DNA of 64,000 nt from Gibbsiella quercinecans (GCF_002291425.1 NZ_CP014136.1:3162001-3226000); one strand, 5' to 3'. Positions 8,271 through 17,206 are shown, numbered from the stretch's first letter. Numbers and translations: made by a program. The notes: generated by a model not told the origin, from the sequence alone.

Positions 8271-8592
8271 AGGCCGATTGAGGCGAGACAAACAGGGATG
8301 TTTGTCGTAGCCGACCCGTCCGGCGACGGGCTCGCCGCGAGGGGACCCGCGCAGCGGGCAGGCCATGTTAAGCGCAGGCCGGGGTGTCGGGGCCGGGCCT
8401 TCGGCCCTGACAATTGCCGTGCGCGATTGCCGCAAAGAAACGCGGAGTGATTAGGGCAATTCCACTTGCACGGCGGGTTACAGAGTACGGTTTCGTCAAC
8501 GTTCTTTGCTGAGTTTGGGGAGGGTTTCGGTCGCCATCATATCGTGGCTTTTTGCGGCACTGTAGCCCGCGCCCGAGTTAGGGGCCGTGGGC

Positions 8593-9893
8593 TGTATGAA
8601 CCGGGCACATGGGTAACACTTTACACCGGGCACATGGGTAACAGGTTATAACTGGCACAGTTAACGAGATAGGGAGGTTTACTGTGCCTTGGCCTGAGAG
8701 TGTTACCATGCAACGTTTGCAATTTGTCACCGCTTGTCTGAAGGGCGATACTTCTGTCGCTGAGCTATGCCGCCGTTTCAACATTAGTCGCAAAACTGGC
8801 TATAAGTGGCTGTCCCGATTTTCTCCTGATGATATTTCCTCTCTTTCTGACCATTCCCGAGCTCGCCATCATCAACTTTCCATACCGCTGCCAACGGTGG
8901 AATTGCTTCTTGAGAAGAAACAGCAGCACCCTACATGGGGCCCGGAAAAGATAAGACAATTACTTTTGAATATGGATGTTTCGGATGTGCCCGCTGCCAG
9001 TACTATTGGGGGCATATTTAAGATCCATGGCCTGACAAAAAAACGTAATCGATTGAAATACAAACCCAAACGGTCTTATGTGCTCCATAAGATAAACCAG
9101 CCAAATGATGTCTGGAGCGCGGATTTCAAAGGCAAGTTCACCCATACAACCGGACGTTGGTGTCATCCTTTCACACTGACGGATAACTACAGCAGAATGG
9201 TACTTGCCTGTGATGCCACGTATTTACCCGATGGGAAATTTGTCATTCCCTGCCTCGAGCGAGTCTTCCACGAATGTGGTTTGCCCCAGGTTCTACGCAC
9301 CGATAACGGTCCACCTTTTGCCGGTGCCGGGCTGTGGGGATTAAGCCAGATGTCTATCTGGCTAATCAAATGTGGTGTTACTCCCGAGCGAATTCGCCCA
9401 GGGAAACCGACAGAGAATGGACGTCATGAAAGAATGCACAGAACAATGAAAGAGGGAATGAAACAGTGTCATAAATTTGCCTCTCTGGAGGAACAACAGA
9501 CATGGCTAAACACATGGAGAAAAGAATTTAATGAAGTTCGGCCACATAAGGCTCTGGGAGGAAAAACGCCCCAATCAGTCTGGTGTCCTTCCCCCCGGAT
9601 TTATACTGGGGCACAAAAGGAGATGCCGGTACCAAAGGGGGCGAAGTTACTGCGTGTGGAAGTGAAAGGTGATTTATGGTTCAACGGCCGACGAATCTTC
9701 CTATCGGAGGCCCTCAGGTATGAATGGGTGTGGATGAAAGAAGTTGACGATGACACGGACGAAATAGGGTTCGGGGAGTTGGTATTGGCCCGGTACGATA
9801 GACAGAACCATCGTATAATCCGGGCTGATTAAAGAATAAATGCGTTACCTATGAGGCTGGTCAGATCTGTAACCTATGTGCCCGGTTCATACA
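8593..9893 (+). mobile_element. IS481-family insertion sequence (1301 bp)
   Basis: It begins TGTATGAACCGGGCACAT and ends with the reverse complement (ATGTGCCCGGTTCATACA), the TGT...ACA ends usual for IS481. Comparison with the intact repeat unit near 10550-10565 shows the 4-bp target GGGC duplicated at 8589-8592 and 9894-9897. CCGGGCACATGGGTAACA occurs twice at the left end (8601-8618 and 8626-8643), and a variant lies at the right end; these are likely transposase binding sites. The single gene inside is intact. Confidence 0.92.
8684..9832 (+). CDS. IS481-family transposase
   Basis: Product of 382 residues. An N-terminal helix-turn-helix (about 14-45, DTSVAELCRRFNISRKTGYK) is followed by a DDE integrase core: first Asp in VWSADFKGKF, second in LRTDNGPPFAG, Glu in GKPTENGRHERMHRTM. 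The C-terminal part ends with a strand-rich region typical of the family. The start is a GTG at 8684, supported by AGGGAGG six bases upstream; the next ATG would remove residues ahead of the helix-turn-helix. No frameshift is seen, so the element is probably functional. GC content is lower than in neighbouring chromosomal genes, consistent with a separate origin. Confidence 0.95.
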   Translation: MPWPESVTMQRLQFVTACLKGDTSVAELCRRFNISRKTGYKWLSRFSPDDISSLSDHSRARHHQLSIPLPTVELLLEKKQQHPTWGPEKIRQLLLNMDVSDVPAASTIGGIFKIHGLTKKRNRLKYKPKRSYVLHKINQPNDVWSADFKGKFTHTTGRWCHPFTLTDNYSRMVLACDATYLPDGKFVIPCLERVFHECGLPQVLRTDNGPPFAGAGLWGLSQMSIWLIKCGVTPERIRPGKPTENGRHERMHRTMKEGMKQCHKFASLEEQQTWLNTWRKEFNEVRPHKALGGKTPQSVWCPSPRIYTGAQKEMPVPKGAKLLRVEVKGDLWFNGRRIFLSEALRYEWVWMKEVDDDTDEIGFGELVLARYDRQNHRIIRAD

Positions 9894-10391
9894 GGGCGCG
9901 GCCCCTAACGACCCCGCGCCTGCGCCATATCAGGCGGCCGCTGCGCGGCTGCCCTCACTGTGTCACTGCGCATCACGGCCGGCTACGACAGGCGTCCCTG
10001 CCTGTCTCGCCTGAAACCGCCGTCCTGGCGGTTTCGCCTATGCTACGTTCCGCCGTTCGGCGCCTTCAATGGCTTCAACACCCGTGCCCCACTCACCAAT
10101 GGCATTGTCTTTGGGATTAACTTATGTCAACGCCGAAGGTTAGGTTGCCCGGTGGCGATAGATTGGGGTGTTGACGTTTAGCGCGCATCTTGGGCTGCCG
10201 AGCAAGGCACCGTTGCCAGGGGCAATCGGCCACGGAAGGCCGATTGAGGCGAGACAAACAGGGATGTTTGTCGTAGCCGACCCGCCCGGCGACGGGGACG
10301 CGGCGAGGGTACCCGCGTAGCGGGCAGGCCATGTTAAGCGCAGGCCGGGGTGTCGGGGCCGGGCCTTCGGCCCTGACAATTGCCGTGTGCA

Positions 10392-10505
10392 ATGGCTGCA
10401 AAGAAACACAGTACGATTAAGGCAATTCCACTTGCACAGTGGGCTACAGAGTATGGTTTTATCAACGTTTTTTGTTGGATTCGGGGAGGGTTTCGGTCGC
10501 TATAA
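10392..10505 (+). CDS. Possible 37-residue peptide within repeat unit 2 (doubtful)
   Basis: An ATG-initiated frame reads MAAKKHSTIKAIPLAQ at its start and WIRGGFRSL at its end. Unit 1 keeps the frame partly (AAKKRGVIRAIPLA) but has ATT instead of ATG and a TGA about ten codons earlier. No ribosome binding site is convincing. The partial frame conservation hints at a former coding segment, but the frame may be chance. Confidence 0.2.
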   Translation: MAAKKHSTIKAIPLAQWATEYGFINVFCWIRGGFRSL

Positions 10506-10706
10506 CTCGGTCGTTTTTTGTAGCACCGTAGCCCGCGCCCGAGTTAGGGGCCGTGGGCGCGGCCCCTAACGACCCCGCGCCTGCGCCATATCAGGCGGCC
10601 GCTGCGCGGCTGCCCTCACTGTGTCACTTCGCATCACGGCCGGCTACGACAGGCGTCCCTGCCTGTCTCGCCTGAAACCGCCGTCCTGGCGGTTTCGCCT
10701 ATGCTG

Positions 10707-10805
10707 CGTTCCGCCGTTCGGCGCCTTCAATGGCTTCAACCCCAGTGCTCCACTCACCAATGATATTGTCTTTGAAATTAACTTATTGTTTATGTCAAAG
10801 CCGGT
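10707..10805. repeat. Partial third copy of the 657-bp repeat
   Basis: The first 100 or so bases of the repeat unit recur here (CGTTCCGCCGTTCGGCGCC at the start, ATGTCAAAGCCG near the end), then similarity stops about 20 bases before the stop codon of the minus-strand regulator gene. The array therefore ends inside a unit. The regulator's last codons may have been altered when the array arrived. Confidence 0.7.
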
Positions 10806-10825
10806 GGGTACGCTGCCTGGACTGG

Positions 10826-11716
10826 TCACAGGCCTGGCGTGCAGGCCTCTGGTTTGCTGTCTGCGGCCACGTAGTGCTGCCAAACGGCATTCAAACCAAA
10901 CCCCACCATGGCGAAGTACAAACTAAAATAACGCTCTACCATAATAAAGAACGAACTGTTCAACTCTATCATCACATTATTGGTGGTCACCAGCAGGCCG
11001 CATTTTTCTGCCGCCAGCAGCATGCGGTTGATATGCGCACGGGAAACGGCGCAGAATTTTGCAATCGTCGCGGAGGAAAGCAGCAGCGTATGTGAATTCT
11101 GCTTTATGCTTTCTGTTAACAGCATCAGCAATACCATATGGCCGGCATCTTTACTGATGAAAAGCGCCGCTTGTGGCACCAGTTCGATCAAATAAATTTC
11201 TTTAATCATCAGTTGACCATAAGTGCCAAAAAATACCGGGATAAAATCCGGTAGCTCGAGCAGCTCGGCGACCGGGATATCAGGAAATATCATCTGGTAG
11301 GGCCGCGCCACTGAGCTTATCAGTGCGTGGGTTTCGCGCAGTGCGCTGTCCGTTGGTTTGAAGTACAGTTGGCGCTTGTCCTGAGCGATGCGGCTGACTT
11401 CCAACCGCCGGCCGACACGCAAAAACAACAGAAAAGAATCCAGTGAATTCTCACTGACGATGTCTTTGCCTTTAAAAAATTCCTTGATATCTTTCAGCCT
11501 GGCATTGGGGCAGGTGAAATAGATTGAAAGAATGCTTGAGCAGATAATGAATCTGCTATTCCTGAAAATAACTTTATAGAATAATGGGTGTTTTTTATAA
11601 GCATCTTTTATTAGTTTACCATGGTTAATAATCGCAGAGTGAAATAGCGCTGACTCTCTAATGTCATTGGCGGACTGTTCGAGATAACGTTGTATTTTAA
11701 ATCGGCTCTGACTCAT
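10826..11716 (-). CDS. Unrecognised regulator-like protein with two winged-helix-like regions
   Basis: Product of 296 residues with AT-rich codon use unlike the GC-rich neighbours, which suggests acquired DNA. I do not recognise the family. Residues 66-122 look like a winged helix (LKDIKEFFKGKDIVSENSL, then RRLEVSRIAQDKRQLYFKPTD). Residues 213-245 carry a clear helix-turn-helix pattern (SSATIAKFCAVSRAHINRM, then CGLLVTTNNVMIEL). No signal peptide is seen. It lies just downstream of the fimbrial operon on the same strand, with only 50 bp between, so it may be co-transcribed and may control the fimbriae (inference). Its last codons abut the 657-bp repeat, so the C terminus may not be native. 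Confidence 0.7.
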   Translation of the reverse strand: MSQSRFKIQRYLEQSANDIRESALFHSAIINHGKLIKDAYKKHPLFYKVIFRNSRFIICSSILSIYFTCPNARLKDIKEFFKGKDIVSENSLDSFLLFLRVGRRLEVSRIAQDKRQLYFKPTDSALRETHALISSVARPYQMIFPDIPVAELLELPDFIPVFFGTYGQLMIKEIYLIELVPQAALFISKDAGHMVLLMLLTESIKQNSHTLLLSSATIAKFCAVSRAHINRMLLAAEKCGLLVTTNNVMIELNSSFFIMVERYFSLYFAMVGFGLNAVWQHYVAADSKPEACTPGL

Positions 11717-11766
11717 TATTTACCCTATCCATAGTAAGAAAATTCCTATGATACTTCTTATAGTGG

Positions 11767-12516
11767 CTAAAGGGTGAAATATTGCCTTTTTATTTGGTGG
11801 CCGAGATCGTTAATGATCGCCGCTTTCACGGTGGTGCCCGGCAAGGCGGCAGCGCCGTTGACGTTATCAATAACGTAACGTTTGCTGCTAAACGGCGCGG
11901 TCATCATGTCGCTCTCTTGGCGCACCGGATAATCTTTGTTCCCCAGGCGCACGCTAAGCTGCGCGAAAGAAAGATAAAATGCAGAGGCGTTTTTACAGAT
12001 TAATTCATAATGCTTGCCGGCTTGCCTTAGCGTAAAGGTGATCTTGTCCGGCGCGCTGGCGGCCTGGCCTGCCAGCGTTTTCGGCCGGTAGAAGATCTTC
12101 ATTTGCGTATTCATGGCCAGAGTTACGCGCGTTTTCTGCGGCGGCGTAATCGGCTGGCTCGGGGGGATCTCGTACAGGTTCAGCCAGAAAACCGATTCCC
12201 TGTCGGTGGGGAGCGCCTGGCCGCCGTAAATGAGCCGCAGCCCGCGCAAGGTGCCGGGCTGCATGCTAAACACGCTGGGGAGAGAAACAAACGGTGCGTT
12301 CGACAGCTCCGGCGCTGCGTTAACGTCGCCGTTGTCCACCCAGGTTTGCACCATGATCGGATACGCATTGGTGTTAACCAGCATCAGGCTTTTTTCGTTT
12401 TCACCCTGGTTGAACACCACCCGTGTTGCCGAAGCGATAATCCCCGCTTTGGCCCCGGCGCTGATTACGCACAGCGCGCACAGCAGCAGTGCGCTTATTT
12501 TTTTCATCATACCCAT
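11767..12516 (-). CDS. Periplasmic fimbrial chaperone, second of the operon
   Basis: Product of about 249 residues with a signal peptide (about 1-26, ending AGAKA). The two-domain PapD-like immunoglobulin fold is seen in ATRVVFNQGENEKSLMLVN, then LPTDRESVFWLNLYEIPP, then the G1-strand lead MNTQMKIFYRPKTL with its conserved Lys. Such chaperones fold pilins by donating a strand and deliver them to the usher. It follows the tip-adhesin gene by only a few bases, so it may be dedicated to the adhesin. Start 12516 is taken, although the ATGs at 12510 and 12507 are alternatives because MGMMKK contains three possible starts. Confidence 0.9.
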   Translation of the reverse strand: MGMMKKISALLLCALCVISAGAKAGIIASATRVVFNQGENEKSLMLVNTNAYPIMVQTWVDNGDVNAAPELSNAPFVSLPSVFSMQPGTLRGLRLIYGGQALPTDRESVFWLNLYEIPPSQPITPPQKTRVTLAMNTQMKIFYRPKTLAGQAASAPDKITFTLRQAGKHYELICKNASAFYLSFAQLSVRLGNKDYPVRQESDMMTAPFSSKRYVIDNVNGAAALPGTTVKAAIINDLGHQIKRQYFTL

Positions 12517-12519
12517 CGT

Positions 12520-13854
12520 TTATTGCACCTTAACCCAAACATAGGCTTTGGCATCCACCCTCCCTGCGGTAACGGTTTCCCCCGGCAGGCGGGTCAGGGT
12601 GGCCGTCAGTTGGGTGGTGTAGTGAGTGTATCCGGAGGTGGTGCTGCCGTTGCTGCTGGCGCCGTCGAGCACCGAATACCAGCCCCCGGCGTTGCCGCTT
12701 GGGCTGGCGGGATTGCTGGCCAGCCAGCCGACAAAATTCATCGCAGAGCCGGTACTGGCGTTGGAAAGCGCAATGCCAACGCCGGTGGCGACGCTGCTGT
12801 CGGTGCCATAGCCGGTAGAGAGCAGGTAGCTCACCCCGCCGCTGGCGTTAACCAGGCCAAGCTCTTGCGCTTTGGTATAGGCGTCATAAGGCACTTGCAG
12901 GCCGAGGGCGGTGCCATCGGAAGCGACGCCGGAAACCGCAGCGTTATCGCATTCAATATTGATGGTGAACGGCGCCTGAGACGTCTCGCCTGCGTTCAAC
13001 CGGCTGACGGAAATTGTGGGCAGCAGTACCAGAGGCGTGACGTTGCGCGCCACGCAGGTGGCGGTATAGGAAAGCGTTGAGACCGGTGAGGTGCCCATTC
13101 CCATGGCGTTCCAGCGGCCAGTGCCCCAGGTAGTGAAGTTGGTGGCCGAATCGCTGCCGATCGTTTCTGCAGCGATGCCGGGGCCTTTAAACAGGACATA
13201 GCCGTTTGGCTGGGTGCAGCTATAGCTGGCTGCCGCGCTGGTAGAGGCCATGCCGTAGGTGGGATCGGATGCGCTGTAGCCGCAATAATAGCTGGCACCT
13301 TGGCCCGGCAGGGAACTGATCCTGATCAGATCGGCGCGGATCGGGCTGAGGTCTTTTACCCGGATCTGGATCTTGCCGGCGTCGGTGGTCACGTAGCTGG
13401 TGATCGGTGTTTGTTGCCAGTAGCGCGTGAACTCCAGGCCCGAATTCAAATGGGTCAGCTTGATGCCGACATAAGGAAAATAGGTGGCGAAATAGTTAGG
13501 GTAGCCGTCCAACGCGCCAAGATCGTAATAGCCGCCCACCCGATCGTCACCGTTGGTGGCGAACACTTCATAGATATCGCCGGCGTCACTGGCGTCGCAC
13601 TCGTACAGCACTTTTTCCGGATCGGGATAGCGCACGCCGGTGGTAAAGTTGAACACGCTGCTACCGAGCGGCGTCCCCACCGGCTGCAGATAGGTGCTGG
13701 TCAGGTTCACCCGGCCAAGCCCGATACCCACACCGCAGGCGTCGCACCCAGCGTCGATCGCCGGCGAGACGCGGGTGCAGGTGGCAAAGGTAGGCGCCGC
13801 AGCGAAAGGAAGCAGAAACAATAACCCCGCCCGCAGGTAGGCAATAATTTTCAT
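12520..13854 (-). CDS. Two-domain fimbrial tip adhesin
   Basis: Product of 444 residues with a signal peptide (about 1-27, ending APTFA). A long N-terminal, cysteine-containing domain (CTRVSPAIDAGCDACG, then CGYSASDPTYG) has no obvious homologue and is the likely receptor-binding part. The last 150 residues resemble a pilin domain (SVSRLNAGETSQAPFTINIEC, then ATLTRLPGETVTAGRVDAKA ending in VWVKVQ). This is the layout of MrkD/FimH-type adhesins. AGGAGA lies just before the ATG at 13854; the longer frame to 13977 overlaps the usher and lacks a signal peptide. Host ligand unknown. Confidence 0.85.
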   Translation of the reverse strand: MKIIAYLRAGLLFLLPFAAAPTFATCTRVSPAIDAGCDACGVGIGLGRVNLTSTYLQPVGTPLGSSVFNFTTGVRYPDPEKVLYECDASDAGDIYEVFATNGDDRVGGYYDLGALDGYPNYFATYFPYVGIKLTHLNSGLEFTRYWQQTPITSYVTTDAGKIQIRVKDLSPIRADLIRISSLPGQGASYYCGYSASDPTYGMASTSAAASYSCTQPNGYVLFKGPGIAAETIGSDSATNFTTWGTGRWNAMGMGTSPVSTLSYTATCVARNVTPLVLLPTISVSRLNAGETSQAPFTINIECDNAAVSGVASDGTALGLQVPYDAYTKAQELGLVNASGGVSYLLSTGYGTDSSVATGVGIALSNASTGSAMNFVGWLASNPASPSGNAGGWYSVLDGASSNGSTTSGYTHYTTQLTATLTRLPGETVTAGRVDAKAYVWVKVQ

Positions 13855-13880
13855 GATCAATCTCTCCTGGTATTGACGGT

Positions 13881-16418
13881 TTATCGGCATGGCGCGCTCA
13901 ACCGTTGGATCGGCGCATCTTCCGCCGCAGGTGCGTGGTAATGCAGGCTGCACTGCTGGTTTGCCTGTTTGCCCCATTGCAGCGTCAACGTATCCTCGGC
14001 TTTGTCACTGCGCAGATAGAGCTGATTGGCCTGGCCCACCATACCGATGTTCTCGCCAGTGGGATCTAACACGGCGGTTCCCATTGGGATGGTGCCGTTG
14101 TCGGGGCGCTGCGCGGTAATCAGCAGCGCCTGGCCGCGCACGGTGTTGAAGTGGAGCCTTACCGTAGCGCCGGCATAGGGCGCCACGCGTTTTTGCCCGT
14201 CTGCCAGCTCTGCTTTGCTGTTCATCCCTTCTGGGTTCAGGGCCACGGTATTGTAGTGATAAGGGGTTAATGCCGGCGCCAACGCATAGCCGAAACGATC
14301 GATTCGTGCACCCTGGCCATCCATCACCTTCGCACCGTTGGCGCCCGGCGCTTCGATCAGCGCGAAGCTGTCGCCCACGTACGGCCCAAGCGTTACGCCG
14401 CCACGGTGCGCCACCACGGCGCCTTGTAGCGATGCCGAGCCCTGCCAGTATTGGCGCGAGGTGGAAGCGGAACCGGTCACGTTGGCGTATGGCAGGCGGG
14501 TTTGCAGGTTACCGCCCCACAGGTTTTGCCGGGTATCGTCGTCGGTGGAAAAGTTAAGCCCATAGCTGACGGGCTGTTCCTCGCCAACGCTGCCGGAAAG
14601 CACGGCCTGGTAGTTGCTGCTTTGCCCCTGGCTATGGTTAGCCAGCAGCGAAACATTTGGCGCCGAGGATGAACGCCCCAGCGGGAAGCTGAACGTCAGC
14701 GCGGTAACGGTCTGTTTCGTGGTGCTGGTCTGCGAATTGCCATAGATGTTGTCATAGCTATAGGCACCCGTGTTGTAGCTGTTGCTCAGCGTGCGCGTTT
14801 TGGTCACGGACAGGTTAAGTGCCATGCCATTGCTGAAGGTTTTGCTCCAGCCGAACTGTAACTGGTTATCGCGGCCGCGCTTGTCGCGGTAATCCTGGGT
14901 CGAGCCGGATAGCATCAGGTTGCCCAGCGGGCCGATCCCCTGGTTGAACGCCACTTCAAAGCGCGAGCGCTGGCGATAGGTATCGGATGTCCAGCTCTTG
15001 CCGTAGGCGGCGGCATGGCGTACGCCCAGCACGTCGTTCAGATCGCGGAACCCTTCAGTGGAATAACGGTAGCCGGCGATAGAGAGCGTGGTGTTGGTTG
15101 GCGTGAACGTCCGGCTGTAGGACAGGTGCATCATCCAGCCGCTGGTGCTGCCATCCGGCAGGCTGGCGTGCGAATAGGTGGTGTTCATGCCAAACGCCCC
15201 CAGCCAACTGCTATAAACGCCGCCCAGCATGAAAGCCTGGTAGCCGTCGGCCAGTTGGTTGCCGGCGTTGAAGGTTAGCGCGTTGGTCAGCCCCTGTTGC
15301 CAGGTGATTTCGCTGAACAAATCGTTATCCCCGACGTAGCGAGAGCGGCCAAGGGTGGCAGCATAGCGCGAAAGGCCAGGGCGAATGGATTCCGGCACGG
15401 CGGCGAAAGGCACGGTAAAGGTGCTGCTGCTGCCGTCGGCTTCGGTGACCACCACCGTCAGATCGCCGGCATAGTTGGTGGCGTACAGATCGTTGATGCT
15501 GAAAGGGCCGGGTGCCACGGTGGTTTCATACAAGGTGTTTTTGCCCTGCAACACCGTTACCCGGGCGTTGCTTTTGGCGATGCCGCGCACCACTGGCGCA
15601 TAGCCGCGCAGGGAGTCCGGCAGCATGCGATCGTCCGAGCTTAGCTGCAGGCCGCGAAACCCAAGCCCAGAGAAGAAACGGCCGCTGGTAAAGCCTTCAC
15701 CCAGCAGGATTTCGCTGCGCAAGGGCAGAATGGCGCGCTGTACATAGCGGCGGCTGGTGTCCCAGTGGTTGCCGTTTTCCTTGTCATAACGGAAGCTGGA
15801 TTGCTGGCGGTAGCGCCATAGCCCCAGGTTGAGGCCGCCGTTAAGGCTGGCGTAAGTGGAGTCCAGATCGCTGGCCTGGGTTTGCCGGTAGCTGACGTGA
15901 TACTGGCTGGCGTTATAGTTGAAAAAACCCATGGTTTCGCCGCTGTCCAGGCTATCGGCGCTAACGCTGCCGCGCGGCGGGCGGTTCATCATCGCCTGCG
16001 GGATGCTCAGATCCAGGCGGAGTTGGGCAATATTCACCTGCGCGGTGATGTCTTTCAAATCCAGCCCGGGTTGCAGGCAGGTGTTCTCCGCCGCCTCGGG
16101 CTGCTTTTTCAGCCCGAAGCGCGCCAACTGGCTGGGATCAAAACAGGGCTGAACTTTTTCTTCCTTTCCGCGCACCAACTGCACCCGGGTGCGTTCAATG
16201 AAAACGCCATTGATAAACAGATCGACCAGGTAGTGGCCCGGTTTTACCGTATCTTGTTGGTTAAATTGGCTGAGTTCACTGTTGCTGAGTACACTGCCGC
16301 GCAGCAATGAAGCGTCGAATGTGTAACCGTCATCGGCGGCCTGCGCCAGGCAACTGAAAGGCAATGCTAAAAACAGGCTGCGGGCAAGCAACGATAACCT
16401 TGTGTTAAGCATAATCAT
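13881..16418 (-). CDS. Fimbrial outer-membrane usher (FimD/PapC family)
   Basis: Product of 845 residues, the usual usher length. A signal peptide (about 1-27, ending CLAQA) is followed by the periplasmic N-domain (FDASLLRGSVLSNSELSQF; LVDLFINGVFIERTRVQL; CFDPSQLARFGL). Next come the 24-strand barrel with its plug and the family motif SFRYDKENG to RSEILLGEGFTSG, then C-terminal domains with a disulfide-like Cys near the end. It exports and assembles chaperone-pilin complexes. The gene lies 20 bp after the chaperone gene and 26 bp before the adhesin gene. A second possible start is at 16412. Confidence 0.95.
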   Translation of the reverse strand: MIMLNTRLSLLARSLFLALPFSCLAQAADDGYTFDASLLRGSVLSNSELSQFNQQDTVKPGHYLVDLFINGVFIERTRVQLVRGKEEKVQPCFDPSQLARFGLKKQPEAAENTCLQPGLDLKDITAQVNIAQLRLDLSIPQAMMNRPPRGSVSADSLDSGETMGFFNYNASQYHVSYRQTQASDLDSTYASLNGGLNLGLWRYRQQSSFRYDKENGNHWDTSRRYVQRAILPLRSEILLGEGFTSGRFFSGLGFRGLQLSSDDRMLPDSLRGYAPVVRGIAKSNARVTVLQGKNTLYETTVAPGPFSINDLYATNYAGDLTVVVTEADGSSSTFTVPFAAVPESIRPGLSRYAATLGRSRYVGDNDLFSEITWQQGLTNALTFNAGNQLADGYQAFMLGGVYSSWLGAFGMNTTYSHASLPDGSTSGWMMHLSYSRTFTPTNTTLSIAGYRYSTEGFRDLNDVLGVRHAAAYGKSWTSDTYRQRSRFEVAFNQGIGPLGNLMLSGSTQDYRDKRGRDNQLQFGWSKTFSNGMALNLSVTKTRTLSNSYNTGAYSYDNIYGNSQTSTTKQTVTALTFSFPLGRSSSAPNVSLLANHSQGQSSNYQAVLSGSVGEEQPVSYGLNFSTDDDTRQNLWGGNLQTRLPYANVTGSASTSRQYWQGSASLQGAVVAHRGGVTLGPYVGDSFALIEAPGANGAKVMDGQGARIDRFGYALAPALTPYHYNTVALNPEGMNSKAELADGQKRVAPYAGATVRLHFNTVRGQALLITAQRPDNGTIPMGTAVLDPTGENIGMVGQANQLYLRSDKAEDTLTLQWGKQANQQCSLHYHAPAAEDAPIQRLSAPCR

Positions 16419-16438
16419 TAGAACGTCCCTGTCCTTGT

Positions 16439-17173
16439 TTAGTGTGATGGTGTAAGCGTGCGCGTAACCTCAACTCCGTAATCGTTGACCACGCGCAGCG
16501 TGATCTTTACTTCCCCCGCCGGAAACTGCGCCAGCGGCCAAGTGGCTTCTGAAAAGGGCGCGATCATCTCCGCCTGCGGGATCTTGGCGTGCTTGCCGCC
16601 CATTTCGGCCGCGGCATAGCTGATGTTGGCGTAATACGGCGTCGGGTTGCTGACCCGCAGCGCCTTGCCGGCACGTTGGATAGTTAATTGGTCAACGACG
16701 TGATTGGCTTCTCCGGCCAGCCCTTCAGGGCGATAAAAAACTTTCAGCCGGTTGGTCAGCAGCAGCATCAGCTTGTTTTTATCGCTGTCTGTTTGCTTCA
16801 CTGCCGGCACCTGTAGAAAATTAAGATGGAACAGCGATTCGCGATCGGTGGGCAGCGTCTTTTGCCCGCTAAACACCAGGCGAGCCATCTGCCCACTGTG
16901 CGGTTCCATACGGAAGATCTGCGGCGAGGCAATAAAAGGGGCGTCTGCGGTTTCCGGCGTGGACTTCGGGTTGTTGATGTCCAGCCAGATCTGGATCAAC
17001 GCCGGCGTGGCGTCGTCATTGCTGAATTGCAGCGTTTTCTCACGTGCCTGGGCAGGGTAAATCACCCGGTTGCCGAGCAGGGTTACGCTGGCGGAAGCGG
17101 TATTTAAAGTGGTAAATAGCAGGCATAACAGAAGTACCACCAGATGAGTAGCTGTGCGTGCTGTGTGCGCCAT
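16439..17173 (-). CDS. Periplasmic fimbrial chaperone, first of the operon
   Basis: Product of 244 residues with a signal peptide (about 1-28, ending NTASA). PapD-like features: GNRVIYPAQAREKTLQFSN (strands A and B), LPTDRESLFHLNFLQVP (the family signature) and LTNRLKVFYRPEGL with the conserved Lys. The C-terminal domain ends RVVNDYGVEVTRTL. It should chaperone the major pilin encoded upstream. It differs clearly from the second chaperone, so the pair is not a recent duplication. The gap to the pilin gene holds a stem-loop (17207-17231). Confidence 0.93.
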   Translation of the reverse strand: MAHTARTATHLVVLLLCLLFTTLNTASASVTLLGNRVIYPAQAREKTLQFSNDDATPALIQIWLDINNPKSTPETADAPFIASPQIFRMEPHSGQMARLVFSGQKTLPTDRESLFHLNFLQVPAVKQTDSDKNKLMLLLTNRLKVFYRPEGLAGEANHVVDQLTIQRAGKALRVSNPTPYYANISYAAAEMGGKHAKIPQAEMIAPFSEATWPLAQFPAGEVKITLRVVNDYGVEVTRTLTPSH

Positions 17174-17206
17174 AAAATAAACCGATTGGTGAAGCTAATG
17201 AATCAA

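Larger units (their letters stand above)
6717..10706. repeat. Tandem direct repeat, two units of about 657 bp
   Basis: Unit 1 spans 6717-10045 and is interrupted by an IS1111-group element (6901-8270) and an IS481-family element (8593-9893); without them and the 4-bp target duplication it is about 654 bp. Unit 2 (10046-10706, 661 bp) is intact. Both begin with CGTTCCG(C/T)CGTTCGGCGCC and end with a block holding GAAACCGCC-GTCCT-GGCGGTTTC. They share several hairpins: CAATCGGCC/GGCCGATTG, GACAAACA/TGTTTGTC and GACAGGC/GCCTGTC. The units differ by many substitutions except in their last 150 bases, which are almost identical. No credible protein gene was found in them, and I do not recognise the family. 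Confidence 0.8.

Noticed and set aside
12103-13080. Long open frame on the plus strand opposite the adhesin gene and second chaperone gene
   Set aside because: It spans two clear genes on the other strand, is rich in His/Arg/Gly as antisense frames of GC-rich genes are, and has no start site or domain.
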